Shown here: positions 24,840 through 37,905 of the stretch, piece by piece
Layout: every line of letters starts with the position of its first letter
Position numbering within the stretch: position 1 is the stretch's first letter
NCBI RefSeq assembly: GCF_040939455.1
Contig: NC_134122.1
Span: forward strand, 30,546,001-30,610,000
From: Microcebus murinus
Taxonomy: Eukaryota; Chordata; Mammalia; Primates; Cheirogaleidae
Length of the DNA stretch: 64,000 bases
Direction of reading: 5' to 3'
The notes under the pieces: model-generated
Seen by the model: only the letters and a program-made list of their open reading frames with translations
The model's database searches: none
What the model was told of the DNA's origin: nothing
Position numbers and translations under genes: made by a program

Positions 24840-27190
24840 TTATTGTACACAGAATAATATGGGGAAATGAAAAAACATACTTCTTCATATCCAACAGGTC
24901 AAAGAAGAAATCACAAGGGAAATTAGAAAATAATTCCAGATGCTTGAAAATAAAAATGTTACATAACAAAACTTACCAAATGTATTAAATGCAGTGCTCA
25001 GAGGGAAATGTGTATTTGTTAAGGCCTATGTTTAAAAAAAAGGTACTTAAATCAATAATCTAAACTTCCACCTTAAGAAACTAGAGCAAACTAAAACCAA
25101 AACAAGTAAAAGGAAAAACATTAGAGTGCAAATAAATGAAATAGAGAACAGAAAATCAACAGGCAAGATGAGCAAACCCCAAAATGGTCATATTGGTTTC
25201 CCAGGGCTCCGGTAACGAATGATTACTAACTGAGCAGCTTAAAACAACAGAAATTTATCTTCTCACAGTTCTGAAGTCTGAAATCAGCCAGGTTGGTTTC
25301 TTCTGAAGGTTCTGAGGGAGAATCTGTTCCATGCCTTCCTCTAGCTTCTCGTGGTTGCCGGCAATCCTTGCTGTTCCTTGGCTGTAGACACATCACTCCA
25401 TTCTGTGCTTCCATCTTCACTTAGTACTCTCCGCTGTGTCTGGGTCCAAATTTCTTTTTTCTTACAAGGACATCAGTCATTGGATCAGGGCCCACTCCAC
25501 TCCACTATAACCTCATCTTAACTCGATTACACATCTGCACAGACCCTATTTCCAAATAAGACCACATTTGCACATGCTGGGAACTAGAAGAACATACCTT
25601 TTTGGGGAACACAATTCAACCCATAACATTGGTTCTTTGAAAAGATAAGCATAGCTGACAAGTATTTAGACTCAAAAAAAAAATAGAGAAAGAGAAGATT
25701 CAAATCAGTAAAATTGGGACTGAAAGAGGGGATATTATTACCTAATTTACGGAAATGAAATGTACTGTAGGGGAATCCTATGAACAATTGTGTGACAACA
25801 AATCAGATAACCTAGATGAAATGGACAAATTCCTAAAGAGGTAGAAATTCCCAAAACTGACTCAGGAAGAAATGGAAATTTGAATAGACATACAACAAGC
25901 AGAGTTATCAACAAATAAGTGTCCTAGACCAGATTGACAACAATACCAAGCCCATTCTATGGGGAAGAGTAGTATTTTCAACAGATGGTGCTGAGACACC
26001 TGCACATCCACATGTAATGGAATCAAGTTGGACCCTGCCTCATATCAGATGCAAAATTAATTCTAAATGGATGAAAGACCTAAATGTAAGTGCTAAAACT
26101 ATACACTCTTAGAAGAAAATGTAGGTGTAAATCTTTTGATTTATAGGTGTAATCCTCTGATTAGACAGTGGTTTCTTTTTCAACTAAAAAATATAGACAA
26201 GTTAGACTTCTTGAAAATGAAGGACTTTTGTGTGTCAAAGGACACTATCAAGAAAATGAAAAGACAACCCAGATGTGAGGGATGTTTGTAAATCATCTGA
26301 TAAGGGTCTACTATCCAGAATATATAAAGAACTCTTACAGTGCAACAGTGACAAGACAACCCAATTTAAAAATTAGGCAAAGGATTTGAATGGACATTTC
26401 TCCCAATACGATATACAAATGGCCAATAAGCACATGAAATGGATGTTCAACATTATTTATCATTTGGGAAAAGCAAATCACGACCTCATGAAATACGTCT
26501 TCACACTTACTAGGATGGCTATAATCAAAAAATGGAAAACAGTAAATGCTATCAAGGACTTGGCAATCATGGAACCCTCGTAAATTGCTGGTGATGATGG
26601 TGAAGCCACTATGAAAAACAGTGCTAGTTCTTCAAAAAGTTATGCAACGAGTTATCATATACCCAGGAGAACTAAAAAAACAGGCATCGAAACAAAATCT
26701 TATACAGAAACGTTCATAGCAGCTTTATTCATAATAACCAAAAAGTGCAAACAACTCAAATGTCCATCAAGTGTTGAACCAATAGACAAAAGGCGGTATA
26801 TCTATACAACGAAATATTGTTTCCCGTAGAAAGGAATGAAATATTGAAACATGACACAACATAGATGAATCTTGAAAACGTTATGCTAAGTGGAAGAAGT
26901 AAGTCAGAAAGGAACACATATTACATGATTCCATTTATATGAAATGTCCAGAGTAGGCAAATCCATAGAGACCAAAAGGAAATTAGTGGTTGCCAAGAGG
27001 TGGGGAGAAAGGAGAATGGGGAGTCGATGCTAACGGGTATGGTGTTTCTTTTGGGGGTAATAAAAATGTTCTAGCATTAGTGGTGATGGTTGCATAACTC
27101 TTTGAATATACTAAAAACTGCTAAACTATCCACTTTATGATGGTGAATTTTATAGTAGGTGAATTATATCTTGATAAAAAACATGCAAAG
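24840..27190 (+). mobile_element. Old L1 ORF2/3' fragment with nested LTR
   Basis: ORF2-derived text runs from 'aggtcaaagaagaaatcaca' (24897) through 'cttccaccttaagaaactag' to the 3' end ('ggtgaattatatcttgataa'). An internal deletion is apparent near 25940. Open pieces such as 26386-26583 are ORF2 remnants broken by stops. The element is split by a reverse LTR at 25193-25628. Confidence 0.85.
25193..25628 (-). mobile_element. MaLR/MLT-type solo LTR inside L1
   Basis: Reverse orientation: 'tggtttcccagggctccggt', 'cttaaaacaacagaaattta', 'aaggacatcagtcattggat' and 'aacacaattcaacccataac'. L1 text resumes at once ('ggttctttgaaaagataagc'), showing insertion into it. Confidence 0.8.
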
Positions 27191-27308
27191 AATTACAAAT
27201 AAGAAAATTTAAAAACCGATAAAATTGTTCAAGAAAAAGAAAGAATTTTATTGTATGTAAGTTTAAAAATAAAATTTAAATATGAAGATATTTCAAGATG
27301 TCTTGAGG

Positions 27309-27690
27309 GTAGATTCTAAATCTGAATCATCTTTGTGCTTCCCAGAGAGCCTAGTACATTGCCTTATGCTTTTAGTAGTTGCTTAATAAAGAACATAATA
27401 AGTAAGTGGAAATTATTCTCATGGCCCAAGGGAATAGGAAGAGGTTCCTATTTCTTAGCAATTTTGACAACCATTTGATTACAGTGAGAACACAGTGACC
27501 TACATGTAGGGTCATTTTCTGAAGTGTTGCCAGATGCCAACCTATGTCAATGTACCCTGTGCCTTCCAGAGAAACTCCAGTCTGACTAGACAATCCTCCG
27601 CCCACAACTTCATGTGACCCAACTTCCTCTGTCTCTTCCTGGAGCTTCCACGAGTGTGCACATATATACACACAAACAGACCTACGGTGG
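27309..27690 (+). repeat. Diverged direct repeat, copy A
   Basis: Homologous to 30751-31170. Shared strings include 'ctaaatct.gatcatctttgt' at the start, 'tagtagtt.cttaataaa', 'gaggtt.ctatttct', 'atcaatgtacc.t.tgcctt' and 'ccacaactt'. Family unknown; it could be an old LTR or a local duplication. Confidence 0.65.
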
Positions 27691-28571
27691 GTTGTGACAT
27701 GAGCAAGGAATAACCTTTCTCTGGCTCAAGCCACTGAGATTTGGGGGTTTCTCTTTCTCGTCAACACCCTGAAACAAACAAATGATGCACACCCTCCAAA
27801 TGGGGCCCTTCGGAGGAACTTAATAAAGGGATTATTTATAAAGGTGTGGATGAAGTAGGGGCTGTGCAGGTCCCCAGGGCTGGGAAATGGCTGACAGTCA
27901 TTCCACCTCCCAGGCCTGGAGGAGCAGGGGCAGGACGTGGTTACTGGAACAAGGTGAGAACAGCTGCATCTGTAGAGGCACAAGCCAGCTGTCTGGGGAC
28001 TCCCACTGAAACCCAACCTGAAGCCAGGGGCCAGGGGGCCTCGCAACGTGGTGTGAAAAGGTCAGCCCACTCCACAGAGAAGGGTGGACAAGGACAGAGG
28101 GTGGAAAAAATTCTGCCTGCCCTGTTGTAGTGGCCATTGCCACTTACCCTAAACTACCCAGCTACGGGTCACACCTCCTTTACCAGAGTTTAGTCCTTGG
28201 GGTTTGTGATGGCAGTGGGGTGGGGGTGGGGGGAGAGCAGGTGCATCAGCGTTTGGATCAGACTAACAGGATTTAATGGGCTGATAAGATCTACTTTCCA
28301 AATCTGAGATGAGGAACAAACAAGTTAATATTTCTAGAAGTGTTTTATAAAGTGCTGTACAAAAATAATTATTGTAATTCCTCCCCACCTCTGTCGCCTC
28401 CCCAGGGTCACCGGCCAACTCAAGCTCTACATTTCCAGCACTTACATCTGCCCCACCTAAATTCCCACTGCAGTGTCCTCACTTTGGCCTTTGTCATGGC
28501 CAGTGGTTTCCCAAGTGACCTTCCCTGTCTCTGGTTCCTTCCTGGGAAGTGTTGGGTTTGGCAGTCTCATT
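27691..28571. other. Intergenic DNA between copy A and the duplicated segment, unassigned
   Basis: 27700-27760 looks like an LTR terminus ('caagccactgagatttgggg'). 27780-28150 resembles an old LTR/MER-like segment ('taataaagggattatttata'). The open frame 27846-28130 has no family match. Confidence 0.35.
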
Positions 28572-29519
28572 CTGGGTTCTCAGTTCTTGGGGTTCTCTTG
28601 GCCAAGGTATGACCAGACACACCAAAGTAAGGCAAGCACGAGGTGAAATTTATTGCAGGGGAGTGAGATAGGATTATAGAGCAAGAGCAAGATACAGGTT
28701 TACACAGCAAGATGCATACGCTGCAGATGACGACCGGACCCCTTCTAAGTCTCAAAAGGTCAATGGTAAAAATAGCAAAGCATTTCTGTGAGAGAAGTGC
28801 TTATTCATTCTCAGCCCTATGGCAATGACCAAATTAAGGGTGAAGAGTTCCGCACTCTGTTGAAACCTCTGAATCCATTAATATGGTTCCTTTTGCCTGG
28901 TCCAAAATCCTTTTGCCTGGTCAAAATGGCTGAGGATAATGAGACCAAGATAGAGGCTCTCTTAGGAAGACTGGAAATTTCAAGAAACTAGCAATGACGT
29001 CTAGAGAGGCATGCCTTGGAAAGTGTGGTAGCACTTAGAGCTGGCCAGAACTGCATGTTTGTGAAGCCAACTAAAGTTTTGAGTAAGTTGTATCTCCACA
29101 AAAGCCATTCGTCTGAACTGAGAGAAGTGGCGACAATTTCAATACTTGAAATGACATGACTCTTGGACCCTCCGGCAGTCCACAGGCAGGAAGCAAGATG
29201 AGAACACCATTGTTCAGCATTTCCTTCAGATATGGCCACTGAGTTTAATGAGCCTGCCAAAGAGTGAACCCGAGAGCCACAGGGAACAATGGAATAGGGA
29301 GCCACTTCCAGGGACAGAACCAGGATCTGGTCAAGGAATTTACCCCAATCCCAGATAGGGAACTTTTTAAAGCTTTTTTATACCTTTCAGAACCACTATA
29401 GACCAGTGGCTGCTTCCTTCCATCCTTTCCCTATCTGAGCGGGAGCATCTACTAGGGCTAACCTTAGCTGCTACACCATTGGCTGTTGGTGAGTATTGGG
29501 GAAAAGGGCAGATTACTTG
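28572..29519. other. Unassigned, possibly ERV-derived DNA upstream of an LTR
   Basis: It includes one copy of a 36-bp near-exact duplication (28672-28707; other copy 30453-30488). The stretch directly abuts the ERV1-type LTR and may be old proviral remnant, but no gag, pol or env motif is recognisable. Confidence 0.35.
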
Positions 29520-30363
29520 TGTGAACTAAAGTAAAATCTTAACCCTTTGCACTCGGATGTTGAGTGTGACTCAACATGGTTAGCAAAAATTATAGAGATT
29601 AAAATTACTCTTTGAAGGTATCCATGATTTGAAATATAAAAAAAAATCAAATAAATAAGTTTGTATGAAAAGAAACTCCAGTTTTTTATTCTACTGCTGC
29701 ACTTTGTAAAATCTGGGGTATTTAAAAAATTAAATCCTGAGTAGAATAAAGGAATCGAGAAAAAAGCAATCGAGTGCAAAGGGTTAAACCCCCCAGCCAG
29801 CTGAATGGACCCCATCTTGGCCAAGGGGACCCCAGACATACCTTGTTTGTAGTTGCTGGCCATGAGAAGGGAGGTCAGACATGCCTCTTGGAGATATCCT
29901 TTGTAACTCAGTAACAGGCCTAAGGCTATGCAAGACAAAGCTCGAACTGCACCTGCGGGTCCTCAATTTACTTAACACATCACTTGAGTCTATGTCCGGT
30001 GACTTGTCTCAGATTAACAGACTTCCTTATCTTAACTTAAAACATTCCAGGACTTTAGACAAAGCTTCATTTCTTTAGCCAATTACAAATCAAAGAATCT
30101 TTAAACCCACTTATAACCTGTGATGCCCTACTTCGGGATGTCCTGCCTTTTCAGGCCAAACCAATGTACACCTTCCATGAACTGATTTATGACTTTATGT
30201 GTAATTCCTGAAATGCATAAAACCAAACTGTTAACCCAACCACCAGGAGGCTGCTTGCTCAAGGCTTCTTAGGTGTGGCTCTTTGGGCCATGGACACACA
30301 TATTTGGCTCAGAATAAACTTCTTTAAATTATTCTGCAGAGTTTGGGTTCCTTTCTGTTGACA
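29520..30363 (+). mobile_element. ERV1-type LTR, split by a piggyBac-like element
   Basis: TG...CA boundaries, with 'cttggccaaggggacccc', 'ggccaaaccaatgtacacct' and 'tgcataaaacc'. A polyA signal AATAAA is at 30313-30318 with the U5 end in 'tttctgttgaca'. About 600 bp once the 245-bp insertion with its TTAA is removed. No intact viral gene is seen alongside. Confidence 0.7.
29543..29783. mobile_element. Non-autonomous piggyBac-like DNA transposon (241 bp)
   Basis: Perfect 13-bp terminal inverted repeats CCCTTTGCACTCG (29543-29555) and CGAGTGCAAAGGG (29771-29783) are directly flanked by TTAA on both sides (29539-29542, 29784-29787). TTAA target choice and CCC/GGG ends define the piggyBac superfamily. 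The interior is AT-rich and non-coding. A 9-bp-arm hairpin follows the left end. Non-autonomous piggyBac elements are described from mouse lemur; whether this is one of them needs a consensus comparison. Confidence 0.92.
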
Positions 30364-30750
30364 CCTGCCTGTTCAGTTCACTGGTCAGTGGTGAAGTAGA
30401 GCCTTGACTGATGTGAAACAGAGACTGTCACGAGATCCTAGACTTTGACCGTGATTATAGAGCAAGAGCAAGAGACAGGTTTACACAGTATCTTGCTGTG
30501 TAATGGGATTGCTGTGACTGCATGGGATTCGGGTGTTTTCCTTGTGGAGGGGGGTGACTGTTTTAGTGTGAAGGAATGGAAGCAAGAGATTCACGAAGAG
30601 GGAGGACTATGGTCGATTATATTGTCGTTCCCAATATTTGCTGCCCTTCCCTACGGGAGCAGTATCAGCCCTGCCCCTTGCCATATCCATATTGTCATGG
30701 TGCCCTTTCATGTGGAAAACTCATATGAAGAAATGTTAAGTCCCTTGTAA

Positions 30751-31138
30751 GTAGATCCTAAATCTGGATCATCTTTGTATTTCCCAAAGAGCCTGGGACA
30801 TTGCCTATGCTTAGTAGTTACTTAATAAAATAAATGATAATTAAATTAAAAAATCATCTTTATTGGATGAACATTAGCAGCTTTAGGGCAAATATTCTTC
30901 CATTCCACTGGCCGGTGCTGACAAGAGGTTGCTATTTCTCAGTGATTGACAAGTCATCAGTCACAGTGAGCACACACCGACTTGGAGAGTCGCTTGCTGA
31001 GATGTTGCCAATTGCCAACCAACATCAATGTACCTTCTGCCTTACAGAGAAATAAGCACTCAGCCTGGTCCTTATTCAACCACAACTTCTTCTACACATT
31101 TTTATGCAACTTCCGCTGCTTTTTTCCAGTTGCAGCTG

Positions 31139-31170
<32 letters not shown>
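30751..31170 (+). repeat. Diverged direct repeat, copy A'
   Basis: Second copy of the segment at 27309-27690. The first 80 bases are the most similar, then come indels. It runs into a (CA)n tract. The 3.4-kb spacing contains the ERV1 LTR and the piggyBac-like element. Confidence 0.65.

Positions 31171-31179
<9 letters not shown>
31144..31179 (+). repeat. (CA)n microsatellite
   Basis: About 18 uninterrupted CA units at the end of repeat copy A'. Confidence 0.97.
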
Positions 31180-31181
<2 letters not shown>

Positions 31182-31488
31182 CTACCTCAATCCCTTGACA
31201 GATCCCCAGACCAAAACGTTCCCTTCTTGCTGGATAAATCTCAGCCCTACTGACAGCCCAACGTTAGAGTTATCTCTTTCTTGCTGAAGAGTTGAAAATT
31301 CCTTTGCACAGATAGAACCTATCTTTATTTCATAGGAAGTCCCAGAGTCTGAGAGTTTGAGTCAAAAGCAGAAGTGCTAAGATGCATAAAGGCTGCCCTC
31401 CACAAGAAGGGGCTGGAAGAAAACATCCAAGCCCAACACAACTTGGCCAACAGCAGGCAGAGTCTGTGCTTTGGAACCATATGAAATC

Positions 31489-31853
31489 ATAGTTGACCTG
31501 TGAACAACATGGATTTGAACTGCACAGGGCCACTTATACACAGATTTTTTTTCAAAAAAATCTACTGGAAAAATTTTTAGAGGTTTGTAACAAGTTGAAA
31601 AAAATCACAGATGTGCTACATAGCCTAGAAATATTGAAAAAATTAAGAGAAAGTTAGATATGCCATGAATGCATAAAATATGTGTAAATACTAGTCTGTG
31701 TGCTAATCCACTATTTACATTATCAATAAGGCTTTGGATCAATAGTAGGCTATCAGCAGCTCAGTTTGGGGGGCGTCAAAAGTTATAGGTGTATTTTCTA
31801 TTGTGTGAGGGGTCAGTTCCCCTAATCCCTGGGTTGTTCAAGGGTCAACTGTA
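31489..31853. mobile_element. Tigger/pogo-type MITE
   Basis: Left end 'agttgacctgtgaacaacat' and right end 'gggttgttcaagggtcaact' are inverted copies, with TA at both borders. The inner text 'ggatttgaactgcacagggc' is typical of Tigger-type elements. It is non-coding. Confidence 0.85.
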
Positions 31854-31944
31854 GTCTCTTCTCTTTCATATCTTGGTGATTTAGGTATTCACATATAGCA
31901 GGCATGACCTCCTGTCTCCTCTTCTTCAGGTTAAATGTTTTTAT

Positions 31945-31998
31945 ATATCAGTGAGAGAGAAAGAGAGAGTGAGAGAGAACAGAGAGAGAAAAAGAGTA
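31945..31998 (+). repeat. GA-rich simple repeat
   Basis: An imperfect (GA)n/(GAGAA)n purine tract. Confidence 0.9.
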
Positions 31999-32124
31999 GT
32001 GTTTCATAAAACATAAAGTGCCAAATAAAAATTTATTATTACATTGCATGGATTCGAAATCCAATCTTTATCCTGGTCAGTCTTCTCTGAACACAATTCA
32101 CTTTGTTAATAGCTTTCACATGAA

Positions 32125-33000
<876 letters not shown>

Positions 33001-33201
33001 TTGTCCACCAATCATCTCACTTAGCAACTCAGTTTCCATCTTGCATAATTCTGATCCGCTGTTCACAAAAATGGTAAAACTAGACCTTCCCAAATAAAGT
33101 CACAGTTTTGTCATTAGACTCCTAAAGGGAGATCTACTTAGAGCCTGCCTTGCCAGTGCTGGGCCCCAACTCCCATCACTTTATCCACCTGTTATTTCAT
33201 G

Positions 33202-33307
33202 AGAGGTTCCTCAAGGGACTATCTCTCTGAACTCAAGGTGGCTTTCTCAATGTCAGAGGTTCCTCAAGGGACTATCTCTCTGGACTCAAGGTGGCTTTCT
33301 CAATGTC
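33202..33307 (+). repeat. 53-bp tandem duplication
   Basis: Units 33202-33254 and 33255-33307 begin AGAGGTTCCTCAAGGGACTA and differ at one base (CTGAACTC against CTGGACTC). The flanking DNA is unassigned. Confidence 0.97.
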
Positions 33308-33670
33308 TTCCCCTCCAGCCTTCTGATCACACCTATCTCTTGTGAGATGACCACGCCCTGGGCACACACCTTTTCTGACAGCAATCTCTACTGCTCCCAA
33401 CCCTAGAGAGGGCACCAATCTTATTCCTTTGACACCCCTTCCTTTTATACCCCTTAATCCAGCACAGCACTGCAGAGGCCAGGCTGTAACAGCTGAAAGA
33501 GTATAGTGAACATTAAGGAGCCATCCAGAGCAGGGTCAACAAACATTTCTTTTTTGTAAAAGGCCAAATAATAAATATTTTAAGTGTCTTGGTCCATAAT
33601 ACAATCTCCATCACATATTCTTGTTTGTTTATTTGTTTTAATAACCCCTTAAAATACAATAACCAATCTT

Positions 33671-33994
33671 TTTTTTTTTTTTTTTGAGACAGAGTCTCAC
33701 TCTGTTGCAAGGGCTAGAGTGCCGTGGTGTCAACCTAGCTCACAACAACCTCAAACTCCTGGGCTCAAGCGATCCTTCTGCCTCAGCCTCCCGGGTAGCT
33801 GGGAATACAGGCATGTGCCACTGTGCCCAGCTAATTTTTTCTATTTTTAGTTGTTTTGCTAATTTCTTTCTATTATAGTAGAGATGGGGTCTCGCTCTTG
33901 CTCAGGCTGGTCTCAAACTCCTGAGCTCAAGCAATCCTCCTGCCTCGGCCTCCCAGAGTGCTAGGATTACAGGTGTGAGCCACCGAGAATGGCC
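33671..33994 (-). repeat. Alu, intermediate strepsirrhine type
   Basis: Antisense dimer with perfect 15-bp target duplication ACAATAACCAATCTT (33656-33670 and 33995-34009). Confidence 0.96.
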
Positions 33995-34051
33995 ACAATA
34001 ACCAATCTTAACTCTGTGCTGTATGCGGTGGGCTACAGGTAGATTTGGCCC

Positions 34052-34447
34052 TGCTGCAGTTTGCATGTTTGTTCCCTCCAAACTCATGCTGAAATTTAAT
34101 CCCTAGTGTGGCAGTGTTGGGAGGTGGGGTCTGGTGGGAGGTGTCTGGGTCATGGGGGCAGGTCCCTCATGAGTGGCTTGGTACCATCCTCCCAGTAGTA
34201 CATGGGTTCCTGCTCTATTAGTTCCCTCAAGAGCTGGTTGTTAAAAGAGAGCCTGCAGACCCTCCCCTCACTTCCTCTCTCGCCATGTGATCTCTGCACA
34301 CACCAGCTCCCCTTCTCCTTCCGCCATGAGTGGAAGCAGCCACTTATCTTGTTCAGCCTGCAAAACTGTGAGGCAAATAAACCTCTCTTACTTATAAATT
34401 ACCCAGCTTCAGGTGTTCCTTTATAGCGACACAAAATGGACTAAGCT
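34052..34447 (+). mobile_element. MaLR (MST/MLT-type) solo LTR
   Basis: Follows the MST/THE1-like order: 'tgctgaaatttaatccctag', 'gttgggaggtggggtctggt', 'tctcgccatgtgatctctgc', 'aataaacctctcttacttat' and the terminal 'aatggactaagc'. No internal region is present. Confidence 0.88.
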
Positions 34448-34619
34448 AGGCCCACAGGCTGGAGTTTGCCAACCATTGATCCAGATACTCCCAGCTGAGT
34501 CTTGGAAGGGGCTATAGTCAGAGTCCACAGGTGCCAACCCACCCACAGGATTCTCCTAATACCCCTCTCCCCTGCCCAACTCCCAACCTCAGTCCTCGCA
34601 GCAGGTGCCAATTTCTGTA

Positions 34620-35400
<781 letters not shown>

Positions 35401-35468
35401 TCCAGGTCCAGCCATCCTGGGGTCAAGAGAGAGAGAAAGGGCTTTTGCTCTCCTACCTCCCTGCACTT

Positions 35469-35488
35469 TTGTGTGTGTGTGTGTGTGT
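35469..35488 (+). repeat. (GT)n microsatellite
   Basis: About ten GT units. Confidence 0.9.
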
Positions 35489-36136
35489 CCAAGGACTGAC
35501 CTCTTTGCAGGATGACTTACAGTGAAATTTCCACTCCTTTTAAGGGAAACACAACTCCCACCCACACTGATAAGAGACGTTTCCTCACTGCTGAGTCAGG
35601 AAGATGAGGACTGCAGTCTGGTTTCAGCTCTGCCCCGACCCTTCTGCGGGCCCTGGCTGAGTGTTCAGCAGTGCCAGGCCTCCGGCAGACTGCTGGACCC
35701 AAGATGCAGGAGAATCTTACACAGAATAGGTGATTGACAGATCCTTGTTAGGTAGCCTTGGTGGACTCCAGCCCACTCAAGCCCTTCATGTTGGCTCCTG
35801 AGTCTTTTTAACACAACCTTGGTAGTCTTTGGTGGGTTTCTTGATTAGCTTGGACATTTCCTACCCCAGAATTGAAATAAGCCATTTTCTCCCACGTTCC
35901 CGGTTCTTTTAGTGGAAAAGATACAGTATTTAGGGACCACAATCTGGGCCTTAGAGGTGCTCATTGCTACCATATTGGGAACTGTGTCTAGGCCTTGTCA
36001 GTGAATACAGCTAAGAGACATATATGTATTTCTTCTTTTTTGTGTGTCAAAGAATAAAATATTTACTGGTAGAATATTTTTTTTCCTGTGGTATTCCTTG
36101 GGCCGAATACACATTTTAAAAAATATATATAAACAA

Positions 36137-36453
36137 GGCCGGGCGCGGTGGCTCACGCCTGTAATCCTAGCTCTCTGGGAGGCCGAGGCGGGCGGATTGC
36201 TCAAGGTCAGGAGTTCAAAACCAGCCTGAGCAAGAGCGAGACCCCGTCTCTACTATAAAATAGAAGGAAATTAATTGGCCAACTAATATATATACAAAAA
36301 ATTAGCCGGGCATGATGGCGAATGCCTGTAGTCCCAGCTACTTGGGAGGCTGAGGCAGGAGGATTGCTCGAGCCAGGAGTTTGAGGTTGCTGTGAGCTAG
36401 GCTGATGCCACGGCACTCACTCTAGCCTGGGCAACAAAGCGAGACTCTGTCTC

Positions 36454-36469
<16 letters not shown>
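36137..36469 (+). repeat. Alu, young strepsirrhine type
   Basis: Full dimer with intact GGCCGGGCGCGGTGG start, ACTC-duplicated right arm and poly-A. Flanked by ATATATATAAACA-type target copies (to 36136 and from about 36470). Confidence 0.96.
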
Positions 36470-36487
<18 letters not shown>

Positions 36488-36944
36488 CAGCCATGATTAT
36501 TATTGTTGTTATCAGCTCATAAATGACACAGTTTGCATGTTTTTTAAAAAAATGTAAATATCCTATAATTTTTAAATCATAAAGCTTTTAAAAGTCAAAC
36601 ACATGTTTAAAATATCACACAAAGTATTTTTTCCTATTTTCACTTTGGTGCAAGAGGAGAATGAAGAATCACAAAATCCCACAGTTATGGGTTTGTGAGT
36701 CCTCGGAAGGGTGGAGAATGGATAAACACAGACGGCTGCTCCCCACCACTCCTTATCCCTGTCATCACTGTGATGTGGGTGCTTGAAAATATTAATAACA
36801 AACTGTTTCATAAAATCGGTTGGTCCAGAACTCGGACTCTTTGTTAGAATGAATTGACTGTCCCACCAGTTATTGTAGGATATAAAGCCTGAGTATAACT
36901 CGTGCTTAAGGCCTCTGCTGTGCTTGTTCCCATCCTTGTCAGTT
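36470..36944. other. Short intergenic stretch, nothing recognised
   Basis: AT-rich at first, then mixed composition; the 36572-36811 open frame on minus has no family match. Confidence 0.4.
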
Positions 36945-37490
36945 GCACTGACAAAGACAAATACTGCGTGATCTCACTTACATGTGGAATCCAAAGCAAC
37001 TGAACCCATCGATGTAGAGAGTAGACTGGTGATTACCACGGGTTGGGGGTGGGGTTGGGAAAAGGGGAGATGTTCCCCAAAGGGTTCAAAATTTCGGTTA
37101 GGCAGGAAGAGTAAGTTGTAGTGCTCTATTGGACAGCATAATGACTATAGTTAATAATAATGCACCATATATTCCCAAATTGCTAAGAGAGTAGATTTTA
37201 AATGTTTCCAGCATAAAAACATTATAAGTAGGTAAGGCGATGGATATGTTAATTGGCTTGATTTAATCATTCCACGATGTATACATTTATCAAAACATCA
37301 CATCATACTCCATAAATATATACAACTATTATTTGTCACTTAATAATAAAAATGCTAAGTGTGTGAAGTAAGGCATATGTTAATTCTCTTGATTTGGCCA
37401 TCCCACAATGTGTGCCTATTTCAAATTATCATGTTGGATACCATAAATATATATGATTTTTGTTTGTCAATTAAAAAAAAATTTTAAATT
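36945..37490 (+). mobile_element. L1 3' end (L1MA/L1PB-like) with duplicated terminus
   Basis: 'tgatctcacttacatgtgga', 'gtagagagtagactggtgat' and 'atgactatagttaataataa' follow the 3' UTR. The terminal 120 bp occurs twice (about 37228-37360 and 37371-37480). Confidence 0.8.
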
Positions 37491-37905
37491 GAGTACAACC
37501 ACAAAAAATACCCCATGAAGATGTGTTCTCCATTTATTCTACCCAGTTTTTTAACATGAATAAAAATGCCATGTTTATTATCAAAATAAAAAGGAAAGGT
37601 TGATGGAAAAGTATAGAGTTCCAACAAAACCCCTCTCCTCCGACCACACACCCTCACAGTTTCCCAATCATTTACATCTTGAATTAGTGTGTAATGTGTA
37701 AATGTGTAACAAATTACATTTGTTACAATTGATGAGCCAATATTGATACATTATTATTAGCTGAAATTAATAGTTTCTATTGGGTTTAACTCTTTGTGTT
37801 ATACATTCTATGGGTTTTGACAAATGTATAATGAATCACATGTGTCCACTATTACTTGACTACACTGCACAGTGAAGTTGCTGTTTTGTATTTGCTTGTT
37901 GTCTG

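Noticed and set aside
26386..26829. Two open frames of 65 and 72 codons
   Set aside because: Remnants of old L1 ORF2, broken by stops and frameshifts.
28572..30488. A complete provirus
   Set aside because: Only one clear LTR; no recognisable gag, pol or env motifs and no matching partner LTR.
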